Positions 1 through 7,763 of a DNA stretch of 64,000 nucleotides are shown here, piece by piece. Origin of the DNA: an uncultured Pseudoruegeria sp. Lineage in GTDB: Bacteria; Pseudomonadota; Alphaproteobacteria; Rhodobacterales; Rhodobacteraceae. The stretch spans positions 1-64,000 of the forward strand of contig CANMJD010000003.1 in NCBI GenBank assembly GCA_947498155.1, read 5' to 3'. Both the position numbers and the translations under genes were made by a program. The notes below the pieces were generated by a model. It had not been told where the DNA came from. It was given only the letters and a program-made list of their open reading frames with translations, and ran no database searches. Positions within the stretch are counted from its first letter, which is position 1, and every line of letters starts with the position of its first letter.

Positions 1-309
1 GCAGGCAAAGCTCAACTTGCCGCCGAAGCCGGTGTCGACGCATCCGACTTTACCATCGCCCAGCTGGAACGCTTGATCCAAGCAGATCGCGACAATGACG
101 ACGAAGAAGTCCGCTTCATCCTGAGCCAGGCCGGTACCTATTCCGACAATGGCGTGGTCTCGACCTCTTCGGTGCCAAGTGCCGGTCACAAAATGCTGGC
201 CGCAACGCTGGGTGTGGACGCAAACGACTACACTGTGAATGAACTGCAGCGCTTGGACAAAGCCGTTCAGGACAATGATCAGGTCGAAATCCGCTTTCGG
301 ACCAAATAA
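1..309 (+). CDS. Repeat-containing protein, 3' part (5' end outside window)
   Basis: The reading frame is open from base 1 to a TAA at 307-309, so the start lies outside the window. The visible 102 residues hold two copies of a ~40-residue unit with the pattern LAxxAGVxxxxYTxxxLxxLxxAxxDxxxxxVxF, at about residues 4-43 and 66-102, joined by a Ser/Val-rich linker. The next gene (403-783) has the same two-unit layout and a similar linker, so the two are tandem paralogues. The paralogue carries a signal peptide, so export is likely here too, but this N-terminus cannot be seen. I do not recognise a named family and assign no function. A strong terminator hairpin follows the stop. Confidence 0.8.
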   Translation, partial: AGKAQLAAEAGVDASDFTIAQLERLIQADRDNDDEEVRFILSQAGTYSDNGVVSTSSVPSAGHKMLAATLGVDANDYTVNELQRLDKAVQDNDQVEIRFRTK

Positions 310-336
310 GCAGACCCCTTCCGCCCTTTGCGGACA

Positions 337-377
337 GGCGTGGCGGCATCTCCTCCCGGCCGCCACGCCCCCTTTTA
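337..377 (+). terminator. Rho-independent terminator between the two repeat-protein paralogues
   Basis: An 11-bp perfect stem (GGCGTGGCGGC at 337-347 with GCCGCCACGCC at 359-369) encloses an 11-nt loop. It is followed by CCCTTTTATT. It should end transcription of the upstream paralogue, so the gene at 403 probably has its own promoter or lives on readthrough. Confidence 0.75.
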
Positions 378-402
378 TTCCTCCCGAAGACAGGAGACAG
401 TC

Positions 403-783
403 ATGTTAAAAACAGCATCCCTCCTTGCACTGGCCCTAAGCTTTACCACACCCGCCTTTGCCGGTGACACAGTCTCACCGGGGCAACGCAAACTGGCCGA
501 GATCGCCGGTGTGCAACCGGGCGTCTATTCTCAAGCGCAACTGCAACAGTTGATCGACGCGCAGCGCGATGGCAACCGCGCACGGGTCAATTTCATCCTG
601 AACTCTGCCGTACCACTGCATGAAACAATCTCAAGCCGGCATGTGCCGACATCTGGACAGCAAACCCTCGCCCAAAGCGCCGGCGTCGAGGTGGGACGCT
701 ATTCTACCGCAGAGATGATGCAGCTGATCAAAGCCCGCAGTACCGGCAACCAATCAGCGGTTAATCTGATCCTTTCCCAATAG
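403..783 (+). CDS. Exported repeat-containing protein (paralogue of the upstream gene)
   Basis: This 126-residue protein has a clear Sec signal peptide, a hydrophobic stretch ending in AFA at residue 20. The mature part consists of two ~40-residue units (about residues 27-64 and 87-126) matching LAxxAGVxxxxYSxxxxxQLIxAxxxGNxxxVNxIL. It was probably produced by duplication together with the upstream gene; all four units are alike. The ATG at 403 was chosen because AGGAG lies about 7 bases upstream and the signal peptide begins there; an in-frame start further upstream would bury the signal peptide. A periplasmic or extracellular location is inferred. The biochemical role is unknown, and the unit resembles a small helical repeat by its leucine and alanine spacing. 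Confidence 0.8.
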   Translation: MLKTASLLALALSFTTPAFAGDTVSPGQRKLAEIAGVQPGVYSQAQLQQLIDAQRDGNRARVNFILNSAVPLHETISSRHVPTSGQQTLAQSAGVEVGRYSTAEMMQLIKARSTGNQSAVNLILSQ

Positions 784-869
784 GCCGCGTGGGATTTGCG
801 CTGCATTATCTGTGGGCATGCCGTCTTCTGCGGCTTGCCCCTGCACTGTGACAGCCCCATATTAACACC

Positions 870-1562
870 ATGTTAAAACTTGCCCCCCTCCTGTTGGCCC
901 TCTTTTACGGCCTTGCGATCTATCATTTTTCCGCTTGGCGTACCCGCAGGGAGCTGGATGCAAAATCCACGCGTCTGGCTGATCCGGCGCTTAAATCGCT
1001 AACCGATCGCTTTGCCGCCGCATTGGAAGTCCCCTCCGTACCCGTCCACATCTATGAGATTGACCCGATCAACGGGCTGGCCGCACCGGATGGGCGGATT
1101 TTCATTACCCGCGGGTTTTACAATAAATACCGCGCCGGAGAGGTCAGCCGAGATGAGATCGGCAGCGTCATCGCCCATGAATTGGGCCATGTTGCGCTTG
1201 GTCACTCCCGCCGACGGATGATTGATTTTTCCGGCCAGAATGCCCTGCGCACTGCCATGGCCATGGTGATCTCGCGCTTTATTCCCGGTGTCGGCCCCAT
1301 GATCGCCAATGCGCTGACCTCGCTTCTGGCCGCCCGCCTGTCGCGCGCCGACGAATATGAAGCCGACGCCTATGCTGCTGCCCTGCTGACCAAAGCCGGT
1401 ATCGGCGTTGAGCCGCAAAAGAGCCTGTTTCGCAAATTGGACGCGCTGACGGCCTCCAACGCCGGTGCGATGCCTGCGTGGTTCCTAAGTCATCCGAAAA
1501 CCGTCGAACGGATCAAGGCGCTCGAAGTGCTGGAAGAAAAATGGCGCGTCGCACCGCGCTGA
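870..1562 (+). CDS. M48-family zinc metalloprotease
   Basis: This 230-residue protein has an N-terminal hydrophobic segment (residues 1-20) that is a membrane anchor or uncleaved signal. The peptidase M48 zinc motif HELGH lies at residues 103-107, and the third ligand is in EYEAD (E162). Members of this family (HtpX/Oma1/BepA-like) are membrane or periplasmic proteases involved in envelope protein quality control; the substrate here is unknown. No TPR domain follows, unlike BepA, so this is a minimal M48 protein. The C-terminal SHPKTVERI segment is the usual family ending. It faces the convergent PIN gene across a 55-bp gap that contains a dispersed repeat. Confidence 0.85.
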   Translation: MLKLAPLLLALFYGLAIYHFSAWRTRRELDAKSTRLADPALKSLTDRFAAALEVPSVPVHIYEIDPINGLAAPDGRIFITRGFYNKYRAGEVSRDEIGSVIAHELGHVALGHSRRRMIDFSGQNALRTAMAMVISRFIPGVGPMIANALTSLLAARLSRADEYEADAYAAALLTKAGIGVEPQKSLFRKLDALTASNAGAMPAWFLSHPKTVERIKALEVLEEKWRVAPR

Positions 1563-1571
1563 TTACGGCAG

Positions 1572-1604
1572 TTTCATTTTGATAAAAATATCCCCGCCGG
1601 AGGC
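1572..1604. repeat. Dispersed intergenic motif, copy 1
   Basis: This ~33-bp copy has the core AAATATCCCCGCCGGAGGC preceded by TTTCATTTTGAT. It lies between the convergent M48 and PIN genes. Further copies lie at 21966, 24708 (inverted), 24837, 29178 (inverted) and 62284. All are intergenic and close to gene ends or starts. Confidence 0.8.
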
Positions 1605-1617
1605 CAGAAAACTCTGC

Positions 1618-2175
1618 CTATTGCGCTGCCTGTGGGCCATAGAACAGCTTTGCCATCCGGGGTAAACGCGCCTTTTTATAGAGCGCACGGGGCGCTATCG
1701 CCTCTCCCAACAGCCGTTGCGCTTGGGCATGGACCGCGTCCGTGACGGGGCGCAATATCTCGGGGGAGCGTTGCCCGATCTGATAAAAATAGGCATCCGG
1801 TCCAATCGGTGAGACACCATATTCCGCCAGACTGCGGGTCGGGAAATCTTTCAGATTGAGGGTCAGAATACCTTCAGCTGCGGCCGTGATCGCCGTGGCA
1901 AACACATGGCGATCATTTGGATCCGGCAGATATAGTTGCGCTTCCAACACGGTATCCGCCGGCACCAATGCCTTTGGAAACTGCGCCGCTAAAACGGCAG
2001 CTTCTGATTTGGCCTGCATCGCCTGCACCGGCCCCAAACGCGCCACTGCATGGGTCCATTCACCCAAAATCCGCTCCGACCACAACGGGGTGAACAGACC
2101 GGCTTTGGCCGCGCCAAAAACCACCTCCCGCAGAACAGAAGGATAGAGCACGCAGGCGTCAATCACCAGTTTCAT
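1618..2175 (-). CDS. PIN-domain protein, RSP_2648 type
   Basis: This 185-residue protein starts with the PIN-fold pattern KLVIDACVLYP, with the first acidic residue at D6. It keeps a later acidic pair in LPDPNDRHVFA, as PIN ribonucleases do. The resemblance is to the RSP_2648 family of Rhodobacterales. The ATG at 2175 overlaps the upstream methyltransferase stop in an ATGA junction, so the two genes are translationally coupled. A longer frame extends upstream but only runs antiparallel through the methyltransferase. There is no adjacent antitoxin gene, so a VapC-type toxin role is doubtful. A role in RNA processing alongside the rRNA methyltransferase is an inference from context. Confidence 0.8.
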   Translation of the reverse strand: MKLVIDACVLYPSVLREVVFGAAKAGLFTPLWSERILGEWTHAVARLGPVQAMQAKSEAAVLAAQFPKALVPADTVLEAQLYLPDPNDRHVFATAITAAAEGILTLNLKDFPTRSLAEYGVSPIGPDAYFYQIGQRSPEILRPVTDAVHAQAQRLLGEAIAPRALYKKARLPRMAKLFYGPQAAQ

Positions 2176-3371
2176 GGCATCAGACGGAAGAACAATGCTT
2201 TCAAGTAACCGCTTTCGGCCAGTTGCGGCATCAGCGGATGATCGGCACCGGCAAAACCAGTGTGGATTAACTGTGCACTCCGCCCTGCCCGACCGATGCC
2301 GCGCACCGAGGCACTGCGGAATTTTGCCAGATCGGCAGCATGGGAACAGGAGCAAAGCCCCAGATATCCGCCCGGAGCGACCAAAGGCGTGGCCAATCGC
2401 GCCACCCGTTCATAGGCCCGCAGCCCGCGATCCATGGCGGCCTTGTTGGGGGCAAAAGCGGGTGGATCACAGATCACCACGTCAAATTGCGCACCTTCTT
2501 CATCCAATGATTCCAGCATCGCGAACGCATCGCCCTTGCGGGTCGAGAAGCGATCCGAAACGCCTTGCGCCGCCGCCCCTTGGGTGGCGAGATCAAGGGC
2601 CGCCGCAGAGCTGTCGACCGCTACAGCACTCTGCGCACCGCCTGCTAGCGCTGCCAAAGAAAACCCGCCTACATGGGAAAACACATCCAGAACCCGCGCG
2701 TCTTTACTCAGGGATTGGGCAAAAGCCTGATTGGGCCGTTGATCAAAGAACAGGCCGGTTTTCTGCCCGCCCATGACATCGGCCATATAGGTTGCGCCAT
2801 TCATCTGCACCGGTACAGGCCCGTCAACACCGCCGCGTTCGACCAAGGTTTCTTCGTCCAGCCCTTCAAGGCTGCGCGCCCGTCCGGTAGCGTTTTTGAT
2901 TACCGTGGTTGCGCCGGTGACATCGGCAGCCACTGCCGCCAATGTGTCAAACAGCTGATCTGCCCAGGCCGCGTTGGGCTGGATCACCAGCACATCGCCA
3001 AAGCGGTCGATGATCACACCGGGCAAGCCGTCAGACTCGGCGTGGACCAAACGATAAAACGGCTCGGCATAAAGTCGGGCACGATGGGCCAAGGCCGCCG
3101 TCAGCTTGCCGCGCAGCCAATCCGCATCAATGAGCGCATCAGGGTTGCGATCCAGCATCCGGCAGAAAATTTTGCTATTGGGATTAACCGCCACCACCCC
3201 CATCGGGTGATGCTCCCCGTCTTCAAGACGGGCAATGGTTCCGGGGGCAATGGCCTTGGTGCGGCGGTCGGTGACCACCTCATTGGCATAGACCCAAGGG
3301 AAGCCGAACCGGATCGGTCGGGCATCAAGTTTCGGTTTAAGGCGAACAACGGGAAAGGAGGAAAGCGTCAT
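2172..3371 (-). CDS. Class I rRNA methyltransferase (RlmI-like, COG1092)
   Basis: This 399-residue protein probably methylates a cytosine of 23S rRNA using S-adenosylmethionine. An N-terminal PUA-like domain (about residues 5-80) is followed by a Rossmann methyltransferase domain. Visible motifs are the SAM-binding DVFSHVGGFSLAA, the active-site VICDPPAF and the C-terminal CSCS cysteines of this family. The length matches RlmI (about 395). Its stop overlaps the start of the PIN gene. The exact target base cannot be read from the sequence, so the symbol is left open. Confidence 0.88.
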   Translation of the reverse strand: MTLSSFPVVRLKPKLDARPIRFGFPWVYANEVVTDRRTKAIAPGTIARLEDGEHHPMGVVAVNPNSKIFCRMLDRNPDALIDADWLRGKLTAALAHRARLYAEPFYRLVHAESDGLPGVIIDRFGDVLVIQPNAAWADQLFDTLAAVAADVTGATTVIKNATGRARSLEGLDEETLVERGGVDGPVPVQMNGATYMADVMGGQKTGLFFDQRPNQAFAQSLSKDARVLDVFSHVGGFSLAALAGGAQSAVAVDSSAAALDLATQGAAAQGVSDRFSTRKGDAFAMLESLDEEGAQFDVVICDPPAFAPNKAAMDRGLRAYERVARLATPLVAPGGYLGLCSCSHAADLAKFRSASVRGIGRAGRSAQLIHTGFAGADHPLMPQLAESGYLKALFFRLMP

Positions 3372-3416
3372 GCCCTCCTCCTACTGTGTTCTGTCGGTCT
3401 CTGCAAAGAGAGAATG

Positions 3417-4013
3417 CTATACGGGTGTCGAAAGCTGCTGCACGATGACCCGCGAGAGGTGATCGGTGATGCGCACCTTCTGGGTCTGGCCGATCCGCTC
3501 GGCTTCGATCGCCTGTTTACCGCCGTAGCCGTCCAGATTGGCACTGACCATATGCGGTTCTTCGATCACCACACCGGTTTCCGCATCCCGCACCGTCATC
3601 AAGAATTTGATATTATGCACACCACCAAAGGAATAGCGGGTCTTTTCGGTGAGCGAGTGGAATTTGACCACTTCAATATCGACGATCACATCGCGGTTGC
3701 CATTCATCTGGGCCGCACCGCGCGTCATACCGGTTTCAAAAATCGCTTCGATTTGCTCATAGCGGTTGCCGTAGGGATCGCCGCGCCACACGATATCGGC
3801 CACGGGCAAGTACCGGTTGGCCTCTGAAACCTCGAGGGTTTCGGGCACATTAACGCGGATATCCACCACATTGTAATCGCGAGGAATGCTAACAGATTCC
3901 GTGGCTGTGACTTCGGTTGTCAGCGGCGCATATCGGGCCACTGTACCTGCGGACCCACAGGCCGACAGGGCTGCGATCAATGCAATGCTGCTTGTAATCT
4001 TTAAAATTTTCAT
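3417..4013 (-). CDS. Putative lipoprotein of unknown function
   Basis: This 198-residue protein has a lipoprotein signal: a charged start, a hydrophobic core and the lipobox LSAC followed by G near residue 18. It is predicted to be lipid-anchored in the envelope. ATG codons lie at 4016 and 4013. I use 4013 because the GAGGTGG ribosome-binding site is better spaced for it. The mature part is not recognised. It is polar, contains a statement-like DxEVVKF beta segment and no obvious catalytic motif. It is transcribed divergently from edd, about 260 bp away. Confidence 0.75.
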   Translation of the reverse strand: MKILKITSSIALIAALSACGSAGTVARYAPLTTEVTATESVSIPRDYNVVDIRVNVPETLEVSEANRYLPVADIVWRGDPYGNRYEQIEAIFETGMTRGAAQMNGNRDVIVDIEVVKFHSLTEKTRYSFGGVHNIKFLMTVRDAETGVVIEEPHMVSANLDGYGGKQAIEAERIGQTQKVRITDHLSRVIVQQLSTPV

Positions 4014-4217
4014 CATCCACCTCACTCGGTTTTTCCCGAATATTTGAGATAAAACTGTCACGCAATTAAGGCAAAACTGTGCAGCTGCCGCAGCCTTTCC
4101 GTGTTTTTTCGCCCCTTTTCACCGGCTTTTCGGGGATAACTAGGCAAGTTCCACCCCAAATTCCGGCCCTTGCCATGAGCGCGACATTATGGCGGGCCTA
4201 CAAAAGTAGTTTCGGTT

Positions 4218-4231
4218 TGTTAGCGCTAACA
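4218..4231. promoter_or_regulatory. LacI-family-type operator upstream of edd
   Basis: The sequence TGTTAGCGCTAACA is a perfect 14-bp palindrome lying 47 bp before the edd start. This is the form typical of LacI/GntR-Ec sugar-acid repressor sites. A reduced form of the same palindrome (TTAGCGCTAA) occurs at 5989-5998 inside edd. The repressor gene is not in the window. Confidence 0.7.
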
Positions 4232-4277
4232 GCTTGTGGTATAGATACGCCAAACGCAAATCTCATGGATTTCAGAT

Positions 4278-6083
4278 ATGCCCCTCGATTCAACTATCGC
4301 CAAAGTCACAGACCGTATTCGCGCCCGCAGTGCCGACAGCCGCAGCGCCTATCTGGCGCGGATGCGCGCCGCTGCCGAAGATGGCCCGCGCCGCGCCCAT
4401 TTGTCCTGTTCCGGACAGGCCCATGCCTATGCGGCTATGGGCGATGACAAAGGCGCATTGGTGGCCGAACGCGCGGCCAATCTGGGTATTGTCACGGCCT
4501 ATAATGACATGCTCTCCGCTCACCAGCCCTTTGAAACCTACCCGGCCCTAATCCGCGATGCGGCGCGCGCCATCGGCGGGACAGCACAGGTCGCCGGTGG
4601 GGTGCCTGCTATGTGTGACGGCGTTACACAGGGCGAGGTCGGCATGGAACTTTCGCTGTTTTCACGCGATGTGATCGCTCTGGCCTCCGGCGTCGCACTA
4701 TCGCACAACACCTATGACGCGGCGGTTTTTTTGGGTGTGTGTGATAAAATCGTCCCCGGCTTGATCATCGCGGCTGCGACTTTCGGCTTTATTCCGTCGG
4801 TGTTTCTGCCGGCGGGGCCAATGGTTTCGGGCCTGCCGAATGATGAAAAGCAGCAAATCCGCAAGAAATTTGCCACCGGCGAAGTTGGCCGCAAAGAACT
4901 GATGGCCGCCGAAATGGCTTCTTATCACGGCCCGGGCACCTGTACCTTTTACGGAACAGCCAACACCAACCAGATGCTGATGGAATTCATGGGCCTGCAC
5001 TTACCGGGCGCGTCTTTTGTTAATCCGGGCACACCGCTGCGCGAGGCGTTGACGGTTGCGGGCGCGCAGCGCGCCATGGAGATCACCGGTCTTGGCAATG
5101 ATTTCCGCCCGACCTGCGATATTCTGGATGAACGCACCTTTGTGAACGGTATCGTTGGCCTGATGGCCACCGGTGGCTCGACCAACCTCGTGCTCCACCT
5201 GCCTGCAATGGCGCGCGCCGCCGGTGTTTTGCTGGAACTGCAAGACTTTGACGAACTCTCTAACGTCGTGCCGCTGATGGCCAAAGTCTATCCCAATGGT
5301 CTGGCCGATGTGAACCATTTCCACGCCGCAGGCGGACTGGGCTATATGATCGGCGAATTGTTGAACGACGGTCTGCTGCACCCCGACACCGTCACCATCG
5401 CCGGCGACGGGCTGGAGCTTTATACCAAAGAGCCAAAACTGGTCGATGGCGAAGTGCGCTGGGAAGACGGTGCTGGCGAAACCCTGAACGACAAAATCCT
5501 GCGCCCCACGAAATCGGCCTTCCAACCCACAGGGGGGCTGAAACATCTTTCGGGCAATCTGGGCGAAGGCATCATGAAGGTCTCTGCTGTGGCCGAAGAC
5601 AAACGCATCATTAAGGCCCCTGCCCGCGTGTTCACCGATCAACAGTCGGTCAAAGACGCCTTTGCCGCCGGTGAATTTACCGAAGACACCATTGTGGTTG
5701 TGCGTTTCCAAGGCCCGCAAGCCAACGGGATGCCGGAATTGCACGCACTGACCCCCTGCCTGATGGTGCTTCAGGATCGCGGGCTAAAGGTCGCGCTGGT
5801 GACAGACGGGCGCATGTCCGGTGCCTCTGGCAAGGTGCCAGCCGCCATCCATCTATCCCCCGAAGCTGCTGCCGGTGGGCCACTGGCCCGCGTGCAGGAT
5901 GGCGACATTATGGAGGTGGATGCGGTCGCAGGAACCATCAATATTCTGGCTGAAGATTTTGATTCCCGCACCCCGGTGGTTGCGGATCTTAGCGCTAACA
6001 GGTACGGCATTGGCCGAGAAATGTTTGATGTTTTCCGCAATAATGTGAGCACCGCTTCTACCGGCGCTGCCGTAATCGTATAA
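4278..6083 (+). CDS. edd: Phosphogluconate dehydratase (Entner-Doudoroff)
   Basis: This 601-residue enzyme converts 6-phosphogluconate to 2-keto-3-deoxy-6-phosphogluconate in the cytoplasm. It belongs to the IlvD/Edd family of Fe-S dehydratases. Typical segments are visible: [25 protein letters not shown] with a cluster cysteine, [14 protein letters not shown], and [21 protein letters not shown] near the C-terminus. The length matches Edd (about 603-608) rather than IlvD. It is followed 12 bp later by eda, so it is the first gene of a two-gene operon. A LacI-type operator precedes it and a second half-conserved palindrome lies within its last 100 bp. Neither zwf nor pgl is adjacent. Confidence 0.95.
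   Translation: MPLDSTIAKVTDRIRARSADSRSAYLARMRAAAEDGPRRAHLSCSGQAHAYAAMGDDKGALVAERAANLGIVTAYNDMLSAHQPFETYPALIRDAARAIGGTAQVAGGVPAMCDGVTQGEVGMELSLFSRDVIALASGVALSHNTYDAAVFLGVCDKIVPGLIIAAATFGFIPSVFLPAGPMVSGLPNDEKQQIRKKFATGEVGRKELMAAEMASYHGPGTCTFYGTANTNQMLMEFMGLHLPGASFVNPGTPLREALTVAGAQRAMEITGLGNDFRPTCDILDERTFVNGIVGLMATGGSTNLVLHLPAMARAAGVLLELQDFDELSNVVPLMAKVYPNGLADVNHFHAAGGLGYMIGELLNDGLLHPDTVTIAGDGLELYTKEPKLVDGEVRWEDGAGETLNDKILRPTKSAFQPTGGLKHLSGNLGEGIMKVSAVAEDKRIIKAPARVFTDQQSVKDAFAAGEFTEDTIVVVRFQGPQANGMPELHALTPCLMVLQDRGLKVALVTDGRMSGASGKVPAAIHLSPEAAAGGPLARVQDGDIMEVDAVAGTINILAEDFDSRTPVVADLSANRYGIGREMFDVFRNNVSTASTGAAVIV
5989..5998. promoter_or_regulatory. Candidate internal operator within edd
   Basis: The perfect 10-bp palindrome TTAGCGCTAA, followed by CA, repeats the core of the operator at 4218-4231. 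It lies in the coding sequence about 100 bp before eda. It could be an auxiliary operator for looping, or chance codon use over Leu-Ser-Ala-Asn. Confidence 0.4.
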
Positions 6084-6095
6084 AGGACCCTGCAC

Positions 6096-6737
6096 ATGAC
6101 ACCTCAAGAGGCCAGCCAACGCGCCGCCGACGTCTGCAAACTAGCCCCCGTCGTTCCGGTTCTCGTGGTCGACGATGTTGCCACTGCCATTCCCTTGGCC
6201 GAAGCGCTGATTGCCGGTGGCCTGCCCGCCCTTGAGGTCACTCTGCGCACCCCTGCGGCGCTGGATGTGATCAAAGCCATGTCCACCGTAAAGGGTGGTG
6301 TTGTCGGGGCTGGCACATTGCTGACCCCCGCCGATGTCAAAGCGGCCAAAGCCGCCGGGGCGACCTTCGGGGTTTCGCCCGGTGCGACCGATATCCTGTT
6401 GCAGGCCTGCGAAGACGAAGACCTGCCCTTGCTGCCCGGCGCTGCAACGTCTTCCGAGGCCATGCGCCTGCTGGAACGCGGCTATACCACGCAGAAATTC
6501 TTTCCCGCCGAGGCCAACGGCGGTGTTGCCGCGCTCAAGGGCATCGGTGCACCGATCCCGCAGGTGACCTTCTGCCCAACTGGTGGCATTTCGCTGAAAA
6601 ACGCCATGGATTACCTGTCCTTGTCCAACACCTATTGCGTCGGTGGCAGCTGGGTTGCCCCAAAGCAGCTGGTGGATGCTCAAGATTGGGATGCCATTGT
6701 CGCGCTGGCCAAAGAAGCCGCCGCTCTGGGCAAATAA
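6096..6737 (+). CDS. eda: KDPG aldolase (2-dehydro-3-deoxyphosphogluconate aldolase)
   Basis: This 213-residue class I aldolase splits KDPG into pyruvate and glyceraldehyde-3-phosphate. The Schiff-base lysine is K134 in TQKFFPAE and the proton-transfer glutamate is E47 in LEVTLRT. The phosphate-binding FCPTGG segment lies near residue 160. The length is that of bacterial Eda. It lies 12 bp after edd, preceded by AAAGGA, and the operon ends in a strong terminator at 6760-6792. The glyceraldehyde-3-phosphate produced would feed glycolytic enzymes such as TpiA, encoded at 28.4 kb. Confidence 0.95.
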   Translation: MTPQEASQRAADVCKLAPVVPVLVVDDVATAIPLAEALIAGGLPALEVTLRTPAALDVIKAMSTVKGGVVGAGTLLTPADVKAAKAAGATFGVSPGATDILLQACEDEDLPLLPGAATSSEAMRLLERGYTTQKFFPAEANGGVAALKGIGAPIPQVTFCPTGGISLKNAMDYLSLSNTYCVGGSWVAPKQLVDAQDWDAIVALAKEAAALGK

Positions 6738-6759
6738 GACTCTTCACATCACATGAAAC

Positions 6760-6792
6760 AGGGCTGAGGGCAGATGCCCTTGGCCCTTTTTT
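6760..6792 (+). terminator. Rho-independent terminator of edd-eda
   Basis: A fully paired 12-bp stem (6760-6771 with 6776-6787, two G-T wobbles) has an AGAT loop and is followed by TTTTTT. It ends the edd-eda operon. Confidence 0.9.
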
Positions 6793-6928
6793 GTGGCTGT
6801 GCAAAGTTCAACTGATGGTAAACCCTATAGTGACTGGCCGGTTAAATGGCGAAGTGGCCTACGCAGCACCCCGTCCTGGGATATAAATTGCAGTTGCGGG
6901 AATGGGATGACAATAAAAGGGTGCCTGC

Positions 6929-7291
6929 ATGACGATGATCTTCACCGGAAAATGCCTTTGCGGCGCGATCAAATACACCGCCACCGGGCCGCCTGTCGTC
7001 GTCGCTCAATGCCATTGCGAAGCATGCCGCCGATTAAGCGGCACGGGCCACACCGTCGGTGCAGTGTTCCCTTACAAAGCAGTTTCTCTGAGTGGAAAAC
7101 CAAGCGAATTCAGCTATGTTTCCGACAAGGGCTCTAAGGTTACCAAAGTATTCTGCGCAGATTGCGGGAGCCCGATTTACGGCAGGAACACACGACTACC
7201 GGATCACCTGACCCTGTCCCTTGGCACCATGGATGATGCAAAGCAGCTCAAGATTGAGGTGGTCATTTTTGAACGTGATAAACCCCATTGA
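6929..7291 (+). CDS. GFA/CENP-V-domain protein, probably truncated by a stop codon
   Basis: This 120-residue protein of the glutathione-dependent formaldehyde-activating (GFA) family has the zinc ligands CLC (C9, C11), CHCEAC (C28, C30, C33) and CADC (C76, C79). Family members bind zinc and most have unknown substrates. It stops after DKPH, where relatives continue with a Trp-containing tail. The same frame after the TGA at 7289-7291 reads on for 21 more codons, including DQLGDDVACF and QPDWTPES, to a TGA at 7352-7354. A TGG-to-TGA change is therefore likely. The zinc sites are intact, so partial function is possible. The start ATG at 6929 is preceded by a weak ribosome-binding site. Confidence 0.75.
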   Translation: MTMIFTGKCLCGAIKYTATGPPVVVAQCHCEACRRLSGTGHTVGAVFPYKAVSLSGKPSEFSYVSDKGSKVTKVFCADCGSPIYGRNTRLPDHLTLSLGTMDDAKQLKIEVVIFERDKPH

Positions 7292-7466
7292 GATCAGCTT
7301 GGCGATGACGTTGCTTGCTTTGCAACACAGCCGGATTGGACGCCCGAAAGCTGATCCAAACCGTGTATGGCGGCCCTCGAAATATGCCATGCGCTGCGCG
7401 CGCCAGCCTTTGATCGGCGCGACGGCAGCGGTCTGCCCAGTATCATCAACCCGGTGATAGCCCGCC

Positions 7467-7727
7467 CTATTCAGGCACCCGCGCGCTGCGCCCGCCACGG
7501 CGGCCGGTTTTGCTGGGTTGGGCAAGGCCTTCGCGCAGAACGGCGGTCATCGGGTGATCGGGATTTTGCGCACCGTATTTATCCAGCATCTGACTGATGC
7601 CGTCCTGTGCCGTGCCCTCTGCGGGCAGGCTGATGGCCCAATCCAGAAAGATAGAGCGGCATTCCCCCCCGGTGATCCCGTCAATCCGGTAGCTTTCGCG
7701 GATCAACCCTTTTGCATCATAGTCCAT
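7467..7727 (-). CDS. Small conserved hypothetical protein downstream of glnE
   Basis: This 86-residue protein starts MDYDAKGLIRES, with AGGA five bases before the ATG. It lies 36 bp after glnE on the same strand, so it is probably cotranscribed. The sequence is acidic and soluble, with DWAISLP and a basic, Arg-rich C-terminus (KTGRRGGRSARVPE). It resembles short uncharacterised proteins of Rhodobacterales. I assign no function. Confidence 0.7.
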   Translation of the reverse strand: MDYDAKGLIRESYRIDGITGGECRSIFLDWAISLPAEGTAQDGISQMLDKYGAQNPDHPMTAVLREGLAQPSKTGRRGGRSARVPE

Positions 7728-7763
7728 CGTTATCCTGACCCTGTGTTTCTTATTTGGCCGCTG

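Noticed and set aside
1618-2175. PIN protein as toxin of a toxin-antitoxin pair
   Set aside because: No small antitoxin-like gene is adjacent; the coupled neighbour is an rRNA methyltransferase.
2673-3827. Long plus-strand open frame of 384 codons opposite the rRNA methyltransferase and lipoprotein genes
   Set aside because: It is the antisense shadow of two well-supported minus-strand genes. Its translation is basic, His/Gly-rich and without any motif.
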